64,000 bases of DNA from Lactiplantibacillus paraplantarum (GCF_003641145.1 NZ_CP032744.1:1488001-1552000), one strand, 5' to 3'. Positions 1 through 10,008 are shown, counted from the first letter of the stretch. Numbers and translations: made by a program. The notes: generated from the sequence alone by a model not told the origin.

Positions 1-185
1 TCTTGATATTGCTCAGAAACGATACTCCCAATCGTTTCGCTAGGTGAAATCGTTGCCGTCACAAATTGATCGAGTGCAACGATAATTGCTGGATAACCAC
101 TTTCCACTACGGCATATTCACCGGCAATGTAGAGTTTTCCAGGGGCTTTCACCGTTATCATGCCATCATGTCCTTTCATGACCAT
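1..185 (-). CDS. mvaK2: Phosphomevalonate kinase, N-terminal part (cut by window edge)
   Basis: The reading frame enters from the start codon at 183-185 and runs off the left edge. About 61 residues are visible. They include the GHMP-kinase N-terminal strand VKAPGKLYIAGEYAVVE, typical of phosphomevalonate kinase, which phosphorylates mevalonate-5-phosphate in the isoprenoid pathway. It is the third gene of a minus-strand cluster, 26 bases after mvaD, which is the usual lactobacillal order mvaK1-mvaD-mvaK2. Another in-frame ATG lies two codons in (177-179), and no strong ribosome binding site separates the choices, so the start is uncertain. Confidence 0.9.
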   Translation of the reverse strand, partial: MVMKGHDGMITVKAPGKLYIAGEYAVVESGYPAIIVALDQFVTATISPSETIGSIVSEQYQ

Positions 186-211
186 TACTGATCATTATAA
201 ATTAAACTGAA

Positions 212-1192
212 CTATTTTTCCGTAATCGTGATGCCTGGCCCAGGTTTAGCAACAATTAATTGATCAGCGTCAAAATGCTGTTGTAACCTGGTCATAATCA
301 CGTTAGTATCCTGACCCGCACAAATGATTTTAACGTTCGGGCCAGCGTCCAAAGTATAATAACAGTTTATCCCGTGTGAACGCAAGTCGCTAACTGCCTG
401 AATGGCCGTCAACGTATCCGCGGTGAAGTAATTAAAGGCGGGGTCAGCGCTTAAATTAAGCGCGTGCATCCGCATGGCATTTGTTTCGGCAATCTGGCCA
501 ACGGCGGTGAGGTCGCGGGCAATAATCGCCTGGCGCATCCGTTTTAAGTCGGTCTCAGCAGTTGTGACCCAGGCTGGGTAGTAAGGCGACGTGGCAACGA
601 CTCTGGCCATTCCATCAGTTGAGCTGATTGGTTTTTGTGTGGCTTTTAAGACTACCGCAATCATTTGAATGTCCCAATTTACGGGATCCTGTAAGACTTC
701 GGCGTACGAACTCTGGTCATCGTGACCAGCATGCCATTCAACAAAGCCACCGAAAATTGAGCGGGTTGCTGAACCGGACCCCCGGCGTGCTAAACGTGAC
801 AAACCAGCTGCATCTAGGCGTAAGCCAGCAGCGCGGCTAGCAGCTCCCGCTAAGGCAGCAAATCCGGAGGCCGAAGATGCCAAACCGGCCGAAGTGGGGA
901 CATGATTTTCAGTTTGAACCGTCGCAAAGGTAGCTTGGCCGCTGCGGTGACGGACAAGGTCAAGAAATCGGCTAATACGTGCTGCTTTGGCTGCTGGTAA
1001 TAATTGATGATTAAAGTAAACTTGATCAGCACTGAGATGGGCATCAAAGGTCACACTAGTTTGAGTGTAAAAGTGATCAAGTGTTAGTGAGATACTGCCG
1101 TTTTGCGGTATCATCAGAGCCGCATCCTTTTTACCCCAGTATTTAACTAGTGCGATGTTAGTGTGCGCCTTTGCCGTAACGGTTTTCGCCAT
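212..1192 (-). CDS. mvaD: Diphosphomevalonate decarboxylase
   Basis: A 326-residue protein that converts mevalonate-5-diphosphate to isopentenyl diphosphate with ATP in the cytosol. The N-terminus reads AKTVTAKAHTNIALVKYWGKKD, the family signature around the substrate-binding Tyr-Trp-Gly-Lys. The GHMP phosphate loop follows at roughly residues 90-110 (PTSAGLASSASGFAAL), then the decarboxylase segment GSGSATRSIFGGFVEW. I chose the ATG at 1190-1192 because GGAGG lies about 7 bases upstream; the longer frame to 1225 adds a non-conserved extension. It starts 22 bases after mvaK1 ends and is presumably cotranscribed with it. Confidence 0.96.
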   Translation of the reverse strand: MAKTVTAKAHTNIALVKYWGKKDAALMIPQNGSISLTLDHFYTQTSVTFDAHLSADQVYFNHQLLPAAKAARISRFLDLVRHRSGQATFATVQTENHVPTSAGLASSASGFAALAGAASRAAGLRLDAAGLSRLARRGSGSATRSIFGGFVEWHAGHDDQSSYAEVLQDPVNWDIQMIAVVLKATQKPISSTDGMARVVATSPYYPAWVTTAETDLKRMRQAIIARDLTAVGQIAETNAMRMHALNLSADPAFNYFTADTLTAIQAVSDLRSHGINCYYTLDAGPNVKIICAGQDTNVIMTRLQQHFDADQLIVAKPGPGITITEK

Positions 1193-1214
1193 GTTTTTTC
1201 CTCCAAAGTTAAAA

Positions 1215-2153
1215 TTAGTCATCATTTAATAGTGGTTCGACCCAAGTTGCAGTTGCACCAGCCGCGGCTAACTTTTGTGATAATTGGTTAGCGATACTGG
1301 CTTCTGGGGCAAGTGCAATTAGACAGCCACCTTGACCACTGCCGGTTAATTTGGCTGCGAGGGCACCGTTTTGGCGCGCTACTGCTAGTAATTGCTCAAG
1401 GGCCGGGTGACTGACCCCCATGGACCGCAGATCATCTTGGGCACCATTCAGAGCTGTTGCTAAGGTCCCCATATCACCATCTTCAAGGGCCGTGCGCGTC
1501 TGACGGGTCAAGCGGCCCAAGTCATCGATCCGAGCTTGAATCGTAGCCCCTTCAACCATCAGCAAGTTGCGAACGGTGGCGACTGCAATTTTAGTTTGGC
1601 TTTTAATACCGGTATCCGCAATCACCAAATAACCAGCTAGTTTGACGGGAATTGGAAAGTTTTCGCGTCCCTTAACAAACCAAACCGGGCTTTTGGCACT
1701 AGCGGTGGCGACATCTAAGCCACTGGGCTGGCCATGGGTGTAGCTTTCAGCGACATTAGCCGTGGCTAATAATTCCTGATGTGAGAGTGGTCGCTCAAAG
1801 AAATCATAAAAAGCGCGAGTCACGGCGACGGCTGCTGCCGCTGAAGAGCCCATTCCCCGTTCGGAAGGGATGTCGCTTGTGATATGAATATCGAATCCTT
1901 GTTCTGGCGCATCAAAGCGGGCTAAAAGTGTTTTGATGAGGGTTTGGATGCCCCCTAAGTTAGCAGACATCATTTTAAAATCACCATTGAAGTAACGACT
2001 CTTAACAGTTTGGGTCTCATCACGGCGGTGAATGATGGCTTGCATCTGAATGGTCGAAATTGGCAGTGCAATGGCAGGTTGTCCATAGACGACACCATGC
2101 TCGCCAATTAAAATAATTTTGGCATGACTAGTACCGGTAGCTAGATCTTTCAA
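1215..2153 (-). CDS. mvaK1: Mevalonate kinase
   Basis: A 312-residue GHMP kinase catalysing the first phosphorylation of mevalonate. Visible are the N-terminal strand AKIILIGEHGVVYGQPAIALP, the phosphate-binding loop SERGMGSSAAAAVAV near residue 100, the C-terminal GHMP motif KLTGSGQGGCLIAL near residue 265, and the substrate-binding region HGQPSGLDVATA. The start codon is TTG (2151-2153), preceded by GAAAGG with a slightly long spacing. It is the first gene of the mvaK1-mvaD-mvaK2 set; no convincing -35/-10 pair is clear upstream. Length is normal for the bacterial enzyme. Confidence 0.96.
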   Translation of the reverse strand: MKDLATGTSHAKIILIGEHGVVYGQPAIALPISTIQMQAIIHRRDETQTVKSRYFNGDFKMMSANLGGIQTLIKTLLARFDAPEQGFDIHITSDIPSERGMGSSAAAAVAVTRAFYDFFERPLSHQELLATANVAESYTHGQPSGLDVATASAKSPVWFVKGRENFPIPVKLAGYLVIADTGIKSQTKIAVATVRNLLMVEGATIQARIDDLGRLTRQTRTALEDGDMGTLATALNGAQDDLRSMGVSHPALEQLLAVARQNGALAAKLTGSGQGGCLIALAPEASIANQLSQKLAAAGATATWVEPLLNDD

Positions 2154-3030
2154 TCGTGTCGCTGCCTTTCTGTAAGTAGATTAATAATAGCTTCATAATA
2201 CCTTATTAGCGTTTTTTTTGCTACGTCAACCCCGCTAAAGCATGCGAATTTAGCAGAAACATAAGTTAAACTGGTTTGGAAAGTAACAATTTAATTAGAT
2301 TGAGCTGATTGGCGTGAAGGTGGTGCTGATATACTGGTAATAAGTAGGTGGTGTCTTAAATTCAATGTGATAAAATTAGGAAATGATTAGAAGTAGGGCG
2401 GTCAGTAATGAAAAAAGAAGAAATTGACATAATTATGACCGGTTACGTGATACCACAGGCAGTTATTAACGAAGGTTAGTGTTGTTGTCGTTTATGCCAG
2501 TACTGATGATTCATGACCATGCAAAGTTAACCGTGTTACGTCAAGTCTCTCCCCTGAAAATTTTCATGAACTTTATCGGTGCCCGTCAGATACTGATTTT
2601 GACCAACTTGAGCATGACTCGTCGATCGACATCAGCTTGACAGATTTAGCCTGAGAGTTGGTCAAGCTGAGTTCGATTGGCTGAATATGCTATAATTTAT
2701 AATGATCAATGTGACGTGCAAGTTACAATTAGCGCGAAGGATAGTTGAACGGGGCTAAGTCGTTAAACGTGACGGTCAAAAGTGATTTACAGATGGTGAC
2801 GTCAATGCGAGTTGAACCAATTAACGGTCGGATAGTTTATGATCGTTAAGAACTTGCAAACTGGCCATTTTAGCCCGGCTAGTTCAACAATAATTTAGCA
2901 CCACTTAGCGATGCACATCACGTCGTATGCCATAAAGATTGGTTGGTTGAGCTGGCTACATGCATAATGGCGTTACTAATTAGCCAGCTTAATGAACATC
3001 TTTACAATCCATAATTTTGGGGAAATGACC
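2154..3030. other. 877-bp gene-poor stretch with decayed reading frames
   Basis: No intact gene longer than about 55 codons is visible. Short frames follow one another on the plus strand: 23 codons at 2408-2479, 53 codons from GTG 2479 to 2640, and 27 codons from GTG at about 2770. They look like remains of one or two genes interrupted by stops, but I cannot name a parent family. An extended -10 (TGC TATAAT) at 2688-2696 is a plausible promoter for dinG with a leader of about 300 bases, or for the lost gene. Confidence 0.4.
2688..2696 (+). promoter_or_regulatory. Extended -10 promoter element
   Basis: TGC followed by TATAAT (2691-2696) is a perfect extended -10. The -35 region is weak. It lies about 335 bases before the chosen dinG start and is the best promoter candidate in this gap. 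Confidence 0.45.
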
Positions 3031-5838
3031 ATGAAACCAAACACAACCTACGCGGTAGTTGATATTGAAACGACCGGAACTAGTGTGAAAGACGGCGACC
3101 GGATTATTCAAATCGGTTGTGCGTTTGTTAAGAATAATAAAATCATTAATACTTTTGCGACGGACGTTAATCCGTTAACGACGGTGCCAGCTGTTATTGA
3201 GAATTTAACGGGTATCAGTAACGCCCGGGTACGCAAAGCACCACCGTTCGATGATTTAGCGGGAACGGTCTACAGTTTGCTACAAGGAACGGTATTTGTG
3301 GCGCACAATGTGAATTTTGATTTACCATTCATCAATTCAGAATTGCAACGGGTCGGCTATCCAGAATTGCCGATTCAAGCCGTTGATACGGTGTCACTAA
3401 GCCAGATCCTATTACCGACGGCGCCAAGTTTTCGCTTACGTGACTTGAGCCAATTGCTCGCAATCGATCATCATCATCCGCACTCGGCTGATAGTGATGC
3501 AATTGCGACGGCCCATCTATTTATCACGTTACAACAACGCCTCGCGCACTTGCCGTTAATTACGTTGCAGCAAATGGTGCAGTTAGCACCAGAGTTACCC
3601 CGTGAAACGGCGGAGCTTTTTGCATACGCTTTTCAGCAGGGCAAGCAGCATCCGCAACAGTTGCCAGCTGACTTAGTAATCAAAAATGGGCTCGCTTTAC
3701 GCAAGCAGCGGTTGCCACAACAAGCTGCAGGTCGTAAAGCCGCGCGCTACCCGCTGACGAAAGCTCAAAAGCAGCATGTCTTTGGTGACCGCTTGACTTA
3801 TCGACCACAGCAGGCGCGGATGATGAATCAGATTTATCGGCACTACTCGAAGCAGTCTGCAGAGCAAGCGCCGTTGTTGATCGAAGCGCCAACTGGAACG
3901 GGCAAAACACTTGGGTATTTGCTGCCGCTTGCTTACTTGGCACAGGAAGATGGTCAGCAGGTAGTCGTTAGCACGGCGACGACGGTCTTACAAACGCAAT
4001 TACGTCATCAGGGCGTTGCGTTACTGAATCAGTTGTTGCCTAATCCAGTCACGGCAGTGGTTATTAAGGGTAATCAGCATTACGTTGATTTAAACCGGTT
4101 TGCCCGTGGCTTGGCATTGCATGAACATTCCAAGCAGACGCAATTATTAAAGCTGCGGGTGTTGGTCTGGCTGACAATGACGACGACCGGTGATTTGGAT
4201 GAATTGCACTTGAGTACTTATCAAGCACCGTACTTTAGCGAAATCGCGCATCACGGGGTAGCCTCGCTGAAGGCTGATGATCCCTTCTTTAAGGAAGATT
4301 TTTTACGCTTTCGAGATCAGCTGACGGCCCAAGCAACGTTTATTATTACGAATCATGCCTATTTAATGCGCCATGTTGCCCAACTGGGGAGCCGCCAAGA
4401 GCGGCCGTTGTTGGTGCTTGATGAGGCCCAACACTTAGCAGATGGCGTCGTTCGTGATTCACGGCAGATATTCGACTTTAACGGGTACATGGCGACCTGT
4501 CATAGCTTAATTAGTCGAATTGACACCGCCCATAGTTTGAATTTACGGGCGTTATTTGCGGAACAACCGCAGGCCGATTATCGGCTAAAATTACTAGATA
4601 ATTCACTTAATGATACTGATCTACATCTGCAACAATTGCAGGCAGCATTAGCACGGACATTTGTCCCAGCACAAAAGGGCGCTAATCAGCCTGCTGAACT
4701 GGGAATCACAACCGATCAGCTCACGGACTTCTTTGCGGCCCATAATCCGTTGATCAAGCAATTACAAACGGCGATTGAGAACTGTTTCTTACAATTTCAA
4801 CAGTTGAATGAACAATATCAGCACGATCAATCGCAAGTCTTGCCAAGTGAGCAGCATGTTTTAGATGATTTTGATAATCGTCTTCAGCATTTACGTCAAG
4901 GGTATGAGTTGTTGCAGACATGGTTAGTACCGGCCTCACGGGAACAACGAGTTTTTTGGGTTAGTCTTAATCAGTGGCACGATCGCGGTAGCCTGACGTT
5001 AGCTGGTAGTTTGATCGACACGCAGGGCTACTTCAAGACGCAACTATATCCTTACTTTACTGCACCGTTATTAACTGGAGCCACGTTGTTCGCTACCGGT
5101 AAATCACAATACGTTTATTCTCAGCTGGATATTGATCAGGAAACGGCCAAGCATCATCGATTATCAACGCCGTTTGATTTAGAACATCAGGCACGACTAT
5201 TTATCGCAACGGATGCTACTGCTACGGAACAGCCCAGTGGTAAACAACGCGTCGCTTATTTGACGCGGGCCATTCACGATGTTGTGATGGCGGCCCCCAA
5301 GCAGACGTTGGTGCTGTTTAATTCGCTGAACATGATTGAGGCGGTTTTTTACAGTTTGCATCAAACGAATCTGCCCAGTGACCGTGAAATCCTGGCCCAA
5401 GGGGTTAATGGTAGTCGTGAAAAGCTATTACGACGGTTCATGCAAGGTGACAATGCAATCTTGCTAGGAGCTGGTAGTTTCTGGGAAGGTATTGACTTGC
5501 CACAAGAACAATTGGAATTGTTAATTGTCACGCAACTACCGTTTGAATCACCTGATCAAACGACAACCAAGGCACGTTATCAGCAATTACGGCAAGCACA
5601 ATTAAATCCGTTTTACAATGAAGCGTTGCCCAAAGCGGCATTGAAGTTACGCCAAGGAATCGGTCGTTTGATTCGAACTGATGAAGACCGGGGGGCAGCA
5701 GTAATCCTTGATGATCGCTTGATCACGAAACGATATGGACAAACGATTATGAAGGCATTACCGAAAACTTTGCCACCCACGACGGGATCATTAGCGATGA
5801 TTACGCAAGAACTTCAAAGTTTTTTCAAAACTAAGTAA
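3031..5838 (+). CDS. dinG: DinG-type 3'-5' exonuclease/helicase-like protein
   Basis: A 935-residue fusion. The N-terminal DEDD exonuclease (about residues 5-165) shows Exo I DIETTGT with Asp11 and Glu13, Exo II HNVNFDLPF and Exo III HSADSDA. The C-terminal XPD/DinG helicase has Walker A APTGTGKT, a DEAQ box and motif VI QGIGRLIRT. There is no cysteine between Walker A and DEAQ, so the iron-sulfur cluster of E. coli DinG is absent, as known for Gram-positive exonuclease-type DinG. The start at 3031 is preferred (MKPNTTYAVVD); an upstream in-frame ATG at 2992 adds 13 unconserved residues. In Bacillus dinG also precedes ypmB-aspB-asnS-dnaD, which fits a DNA-repair role. Confidence 0.93.
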   Translation: MKPNTTYAVVDIETTGTSVKDGDRIIQIGCAFVKNNKIINTFATDVNPLTTVPAVIENLTGISNARVRKAPPFDDLAGTVYSLLQGTVFVAHNVNFDLPFINSELQRVGYPELPIQAVDTVSLSQILLPTAPSFRLRDLSQLLAIDHHHPHSADSDAIATAHLFITLQQRLAHLPLITLQQMVQLAPELPRETAELFAYAFQQGKQHPQQLPADLVIKNGLALRKQRLPQQAAGRKAARYPLTKAQKQHVFGDRLTYRPQQARMMNQIYRHYSKQSAEQAPLLIEAPTGTGKTLGYLLPLAYLAQEDGQQVVVSTATTVLQTQLRHQGVALLNQLLPNPVTAVVIKGNQHYVDLNRFARGLALHEHSKQTQLLKLRVLVWLTMTTTGDLDELHLSTYQAPYFSEIAHHGVASLKADDPFFKEDFLRFRDQLTAQATFIITNHAYLMRHVAQLGSRQERPLLVLDEAQHLADGVVRDSRQIFDFNGYMATCHSLISRIDTAHSLNLRALFAEQPQADYRLKLLDNSLNDTDLHLQQLQAALARTFVPAQKGANQPAELGITTDQLTDFFAAHNPLIKQLQTAIENCFLQFQQLNEQYQHDQSQVLPSEQHVLDDFDNRLQHLRQGYELLQTWLVPASREQRVFWVSLNQWHDRGSLTLAGSLIDTQGYFKTQLYPYFTAPLLTGATLFATGKSQYVYSQLDIDQETAKHHRLSTPFDLEHQARLFIATDATATEQPSGKQRVAYLTRAIHDVVMAAPKQTLVLFNSLNMIEAVFYSLHQTNLPSDREILAQGVNGSREKLLRRFMQGDNAILLGAGSFWEGIDLPQEQLELLIVTQLPFESPDQTTTKARYQQLRQAQLNPFYNEALPKAALKLRQGIGRLIRTDEDRGAAVILDDRLITKRYGQTIMKALPKTLPPTTGSLAMITQELQSFFKTK

Positions 5839-5864
5839 GAAACCATTCCGCAATCAGTTAAATT

Positions 5865-5873
5865 TGCTATAAT
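5865..5873 (+). promoter_or_regulatory. Extended -10 promoter before ypmB
   Basis: TGC TATAAT (TATAAT at 5868-5873) lies 30 bases before the ypmB start, after the dinG stop codon. The -35 is poor. It probably starts a transcript carrying ypmB, aspB and asnS. Confidence 0.5.
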
Positions 5874-5903
5874 TAATTTATCTGTTTTTGAAAGGAAGAG
5901 CAT

Positions 5904-6404
5904 ATGCGAGTTCAACGTAGAAGACGCCCTGAGCGACTCATTATGATTGTTCTAATTGTCATCTTAGCAATTATTGTGGCTGTTTATGGCACGTTATGGG
6001 CCGCACAACGGCCAATGCACCAAGCCCAGAAAACGGCGTATAGTCTAGCGGTCAGTAAGGGTAAGCTAAAGACCACGACGGCATTTTCACAGTATAATGG
6101 TACTAGTAGTTATTACGTTGTCACGGGAACGTCGAGTAAGAGCGTTCCGGTATACGCGTTAATTAACACAAACAAGCATCATAAAACGACCATCGTCAAG
6201 CAGTCGGCTGGAATTTCACGTACGAAGGCTTTGAAGAAGGTCTGGTCCAAACGTAATCCTAGCAAGGTCATCAAGGCAACCCTTGGTGAGTATGATGGCA
6301 CGGTGGTTTGGGAAATTACGTACTTAAATCAGAAAAAGAATTTATGTTATGAAATTTTGCAGTATTCTAATGGGAATCAGTTGAAATCAATTATTAACAT
6401 TTAA
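5904..6404 (+). CDS. ypmB: YpmB/TseB-like membrane-anchored DUF5590 protein
   Basis: A 166-residue protein with a basic N-terminus (RVQRRRRPERL), one membrane segment at about residues 13-34 and an extracellular domain rich in Ser, Thr and Lys. Size, topology and position between dinG and aspB match Bacillus YpmB, recently named TseB, a bitopic protein linked to penicillin-binding protein function during elongation. The assignment to DUF5590 rests mainly on synteny and architecture. The ATG at 5904 follows GAAAGGAAG. Its stop codon abuts the aspB ribosome binding site, so translation of the two is probably coupled. Confidence 0.8.
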   Translation: MRVQRRRRPERLIMIVLIVILAIIVAVYGTLWAAQRPMHQAQKTAYSLAVSKGKLKTTTAFSQYNGTSSYYVVTGTSSKSVPVYALINTNKHHKTTIVKQSAGISRTKALKKVWSKRNPSKVIKATLGEYDGTVVWEITYLNQKKNLCYEILQYSNGNQLKSIINI

Positions 6405-6421
6405 TGGTTAAAGGAGTGCGG

Positions 6422-7627
6422 ATGTACATGGAATTATCGCGTAAAGTAATGCAGATTCAACCATCAGCGACACTGAAAATCAGTGCAACGGCCAAGCAGA
6501 TGATGGCTGATGGAATTGACGTTATCAATCTCGGAATTGGTGAACCAGACTACCAGACACCGGATAATATAAAGCAGGCGGCGATTGAAAGTATTCAAAA
6601 TGGTCAAGCGAGCTTTTATACGCCGGCAACCGGATTGCCAGCTTTGAAGCAGGCCATTAGTCAACGCATTGAAGCTGATCATCACTATCATTTTGATCCT
6701 AATCAAATTGTGGTAACGGATGGCGCTAAAATGGCGTTATTTACATTATTCCAAGTTGTTCTAAATCCGGAAGATGAAGTGTTATTGCCAGTTCCATACT
6801 GGGTCAGCTATTCGGAGCAAGTTAAATTAGCTGGTGGTACGCCAGTTGAAGTGGGCACTGACGAACAGTTGCGGTTCACTACTGCTGATTTGGAAGCTAG
6901 TCGGACGCCTAAGACTAAGGCCTTAGTCTTAAACTCACCACAAAATCCCTCCGGCCTTGTGTTCAGTCGGGCTGAGTTAACAGCGATTGTTAACTGGGCC
7001 GTTGAACACGATATTTTAGTGGTTGCGGATGAGATTTATGAAAAATTATTATATAACGGCAATCAATTTACATCCGTGTTAGAATTAGATGATGCTAATA
7101 TGGATCACGTTGTTTTGATCAACGGGGTCTCCAAAGCGTACTCAATGACTGGTTGGCGGATTGGTTATGCCGCCGGGCCACAAGCGATTATGGCTAAGAT
7201 GGGGGTCGTGTTAGGTCATGCTGCAAGTAATCCAGCCGCGGTATCACAGTACGCAGCAATCGAAGCCTTTAGTGGCGACCAATCATCGGTAGAAAAGATG
7301 CGCCAGGGTTTTGAAGCGCGGTTAAATGAACTGTATCCATTAATTGAACGTTTGCCTGGTTTTAAGATGCCGGCTGGCAAACCCGCGGGGGCTTTTTACC
7401 TGTTCCCAGATATTACGGAAGCACTGCGATTAACGGGATATGCTGATGCGCCGGCCTTTGTGACGGCGGTGTTATTAGAAGCACACGTTGGCTTAGTGCC
7501 TGGTGAAGCATTTGGTTTGCCAGGGTGCGTACGGTTAAGCTACGCCACTGATATCGATTCCTTGCGTGAGGCGCATCGACGGTTACAAAAATTTATGACA
7601 GAAAAAATTGCTGAACAAGCAAAGTAA
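6422..7627 (+). CDS. aspB: Aspartate aminotransferase (class I PLP enzyme)
   Basis: A 401-residue aminotransferase, probably interconverting aspartate and oxaloacetate with glutamate/2-oxoglutarate. Seen: the substrate-specificity region INLGIGEPDYQTP near the N-terminus, NSPQNPSG, the cofactor-contact DEIYEKL, and the PLP-lysine segment NGVSKAYSMTGWRIGYA. The start is ATG 6422 or 6428; AAGGAG at 6411-6416 favours 6422, and the frame back to 6404 overlaps the ypmB stop. asnS follows 17 bases downstream, a link conserved in Firmicutes and logical because aspartate feeds asparagine use. A related Glx or aromatic specificity cannot be excluded from sequence alone. Confidence 0.92.
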   Translation: MYMELSRKVMQIQPSATLKISATAKQMMADGIDVINLGIGEPDYQTPDNIKQAAIESIQNGQASFYTPATGLPALKQAISQRIEADHHYHFDPNQIVVTDGAKMALFTLFQVVLNPEDEVLLPVPYWVSYSEQVKLAGGTPVEVGTDEQLRFTTADLEASRTPKTKALVLNSPQNPSGLVFSRAELTAIVNWAVEHDILVVADEIYEKLLYNGNQFTSVLELDDANMDHVVLINGVSKAYSMTGWRIGYAAGPQAIMAKMGVVLGHAASNPAAVSQYAAIEAFSGDQSSVEKMRQGFEARLNELYPLIERLPGFKMPAGKPAGAFYLFPDITEALRLTGYADAPAFVTAVLLEAHVGLVPGEAFGLPGCVRLSYATDIDSLREAHRRLQKFMTEKIAEQAK

Positions 7628-7644
7628 TTGGAGGATGTAAGTAA

Positions 7645-8943
7645 ATGGTGCAACAGATCAACATTATCGATGCTAAGGACCATGTCGACGAAAAAGTTAA
7701 GATTGGGGTTTGGCTCACTAATAAACGCTCAAGTGGTAAGATTGCCTTCCTACAATTACGTGATGGTTCTGCCTTTTTCCAAGGGGTGGTCGTTAAGAGC
7801 CAAGTTAGCGAAGCGGTTTTTGAACTCGCTAAGGAAGTTAAGCAAGAAGCCAGCATGTGGATTACGGGTGTGATTCACGAAGACAGTCGCTCAAAGTTCG
7901 GTTATGAGATCGAAGTTGAGGACATCGCGGTTGTTGGTGAAAGTGAAGAATATCCAATCACGCCTAAAGAACACGGGGTGGACTTCTTACTAGATCACCG
8001 TCATCTATGGTTACGTTCTAAGCGGCCATGGGCAATTATGAATATTCGTAACGAAGTCATTCGCGCGACGTATGAATTTTTCAACCAAGAAGGGTTTATT
8101 AAGATGGACTCACCAATTTTGACTGGGAGTGCACCTGAAGGGACAACTGAATTGTTCCATACTGAATATTTTGATCGGGATGCCTACTTATCACAGAGTG
8201 GTCAGTTATACGCCGAAGCCGGAGCTTTGGCCTACGGAAAGGTCTTTACTTTTGGCCCAACGTTCCGGGCTGAAAAGTCCAAGACTCGGCGGCATTTAAT
8301 TGAATTCTGGATGATTGAACCAGAAATGGCCTTCATGCATCAAGAACAAAGTTTGGAAGTTCAAGAACGTTATATTGCCTTTCTTGTTCAAGGTGTGATT
8401 GATCATTGTCAATACGCACTCGACATTTTAGGTCGTGATGTTGAAACGTTGAAGAAGTACACCAAGTTACCTTACCCCCGGATCAGTTACGATGAAGCCA
8501 TTGAATTGTTGAAAGAAAATGACTTTGACGTGGATTGGGGTGTTGATTTTGGGTCACCCGAAGAAACTTTCTTGGCTGATCACTTCGATCAACCCGTCTT
8601 CGTTTTGAACTACCCGAAAGCCATCAAACCATTTTATATGAAGCCGCATCCAACCCGTGATGACGTGGTGATTTGTGCGGACTTATTAGCCCCAGAAGGC
8701 TATGGTGAGATTATTGGTGGGTCAGAACGGGCCACTGATTACAATTACTTGCTTGATCAGATCAAGCAGGCTGGTTTAAATCCGGACGACTATGCCTGGT
8801 ACTTAGACTTACGTAAGTATGGTAGTGTTCCCCATGCTGGTTTTGGTCTGGGACTCGAACGCTTCTTGACTTGGATTACGGCCGAAGATCATGTGCGGGA
8901 GACGATTCCGTTCCCACGGTTATTGAACCGGATTTACCCGTAA
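7645..8943 (+). CDS. asnS: Asparagine-tRNA ligase
   Basis: A 432-residue class IIb aminoacyl-tRNA synthetase charging tRNA-Asn. The N-terminal OB-fold anticodon-binding domain covers about residues 1-115. Class II motif 2 appears as [28 protein letters not shown] and motif 3 as [14 protein letters not shown]. The ATG at 7645 follows GGAGG with good spacing. It lies in the dinG-ypmB-aspB-asnS-dnaD order and is followed by a strong hairpin. Confidence 0.97.
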   Translation: MVQQINIIDAKDHVDEKVKIGVWLTNKRSSGKIAFLQLRDGSAFFQGVVVKSQVSEAVFELAKEVKQEASMWITGVIHEDSRSKFGYEIEVEDIAVVGESEEYPITPKEHGVDFLLDHRHLWLRSKRPWAIMNIRNEVIRATYEFFNQEGFIKMDSPILTGSAPEGTTELFHTEYFDRDAYLSQSGQLYAEAGALAYGKVFTFGPTFRAEKSKTRRHLIEFWMIEPEMAFMHQEQSLEVQERYIAFLVQGVIDHCQYALDILGRDVETLKKYTKLPYPRISYDEAIELLKENDFDVDWGVDFGSPEETFLADHFDQPVFVLNYPKAIKPFYMKPHPTRDDVVICADLLAPEGYGEIIGGSERATDYNYLLDQIKQAGLNPDDYAWYLDLRKYGSVPHAGFGLGLERFLTWITAEDHVRETIPFPRLLNRIYP

Positions 8944-8965
8944 ACTTTAATCGAATGTTAGTTTT

Positions 8966-9000
8966 ATTAAGAGCGTGGGACCTAGTCTCACGCTCTTAAT
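8966..9000 (+). terminator. Hairpin after asnS
   Basis: Two 15-base arms (8966-8980 and 8986-9000), complementary apart from one G-U pair, with a 5-base loop. There is only a short T-rich 3' side, so it may be a leaky terminator or processing site between asnS and dnaD. Confidence 0.6.
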
Positions 9001-9020
9001 AGTGAAAGGATGATAACGAG

Positions 9021-9746
9021 ATGGAGTCCTTAGCTGCCGCGTTAGTGAATGATGGTCAAACGACCATTGCGAACGCATTATTGACCCACTATCGCGAAAT
9101 TGGGGTCACGAACGATGAGTTATTAGTTTATTTGCAGTTTAAACGGTTAATTGATCAAGGCAACCAGTTTCCAGATGCCGCGGTAATTGCCAAGAGTTTA
9201 GGTGAATCGACGAACACGGTTTTTCAGCGCTTGCATGAAATGTTGGCCAAAAAATTGTTGACGATTGAATCGATTACGGCCGATGACCAAAAGATTCATG
9301 ACCGTTATAATTTTGACGGCCTGTATGATAAGTTAGCAGTTGCGCTCAAAAAGCAGCCGGCTACTGATCAAGCAGCCTCACAAGCGACAACTGAAAATAG
9401 TCGGCAAAAAGTTTTTCGAGCGATTCAAACAGAATTTGGCCGCGATTTGTCACCGATTGAGATGGAAAGTATTAGCAAGTGGTTCGACGAAGACCATTAT
9501 GAACCGGAAGTTATCGAATTGGCATTGCGGGAAGCAGTATTGCGACAAGTCTATAACTTGACGTATATGGACCGAATTCTGTTGAATTGGCAGAAACGTA
9601 ACTTAAAAACGGCCGCCCAAGTAGAAGCAGAGCGCCAACGTAGCATCGAGCAACGTTTAAATTCGGCACCCCAACCACAACGCCAGACGGGTGAAAATGC
9701 CGGTCCGAAGATTCCGTTATTCAAATTAGGTGAAGACCAGTCTTAA
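9021..9746 (+). CDS. dnaD: DnaD-like replication initiation protein
   Basis: A 241-residue protein with an N-terminal winged-helix region (about 1-100) and a DnaB/DnaD-type C-terminal domain at about 130-200 (QTEFGRDLSPIEMESISKWF, then the helical stretch with YNLTYMDRILLNWQ, the expected YxxxIxxxW motif). DnaD helps load the replicative helicase at primosomes. The ATG at 9021 follows AAAGGATGA. The tail after residue 210 is hydrophilic and probably disordered. Position after asnS matches Bacillus; the nth gene that usually follows is not here. Confidence 0.9.
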   Translation: MESLAAALVNDGQTTIANALLTHYREIGVTNDELLVYLQFKRLIDQGNQFPDAAVIAKSLGESTNTVFQRLHEMLAKKLLTIESITADDQKIHDRYNFDGLYDKLAVALKKQPATDQAASQATTENSRQKVFRAIQTEFGRDLSPIEMESISKWFDEDHYEPEVIELALREAVLRQVYNLTYMDRILLNWQKRNLKTAAQVEAERQRSIEQRLNSAPQPQRQTGENAGPKIPLFKLGEDQS

Positions 9747-9788
9747 ACATTGTGCTGAAAAGCTTGTCGGGGGAAAATGATCTTAAAT

Positions 9789-9833
9789 AAAGTGGTGGCG
9801 ATTGCCTATGTGAGGCGTGGTTACCACTTTTTT
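9789..9833 (+). terminator. Terminator after dnaD
   Basis: AAAGTGGT at 9789-9796 pairs with ACCACTTT at 9823-9830, closing a partly paired stem and followed by a T-run. Confidence 0.7.
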
Positions 9834-10008
9834 GTGGGATGGGTTAGTCGTTGTTTCATATCAATGGTGTTTGTTCACGTCATCGGCACAGCACGTTGAG
9901 GTTGACAGGACCAACAAAATTTGCATGTTCTGGTAAACTGGTAGGGCACATCATCAGACCGAAATCAGTGGACATCGCTTTAAATTAGAGAATGGTTATA
10001 ATTAAATG

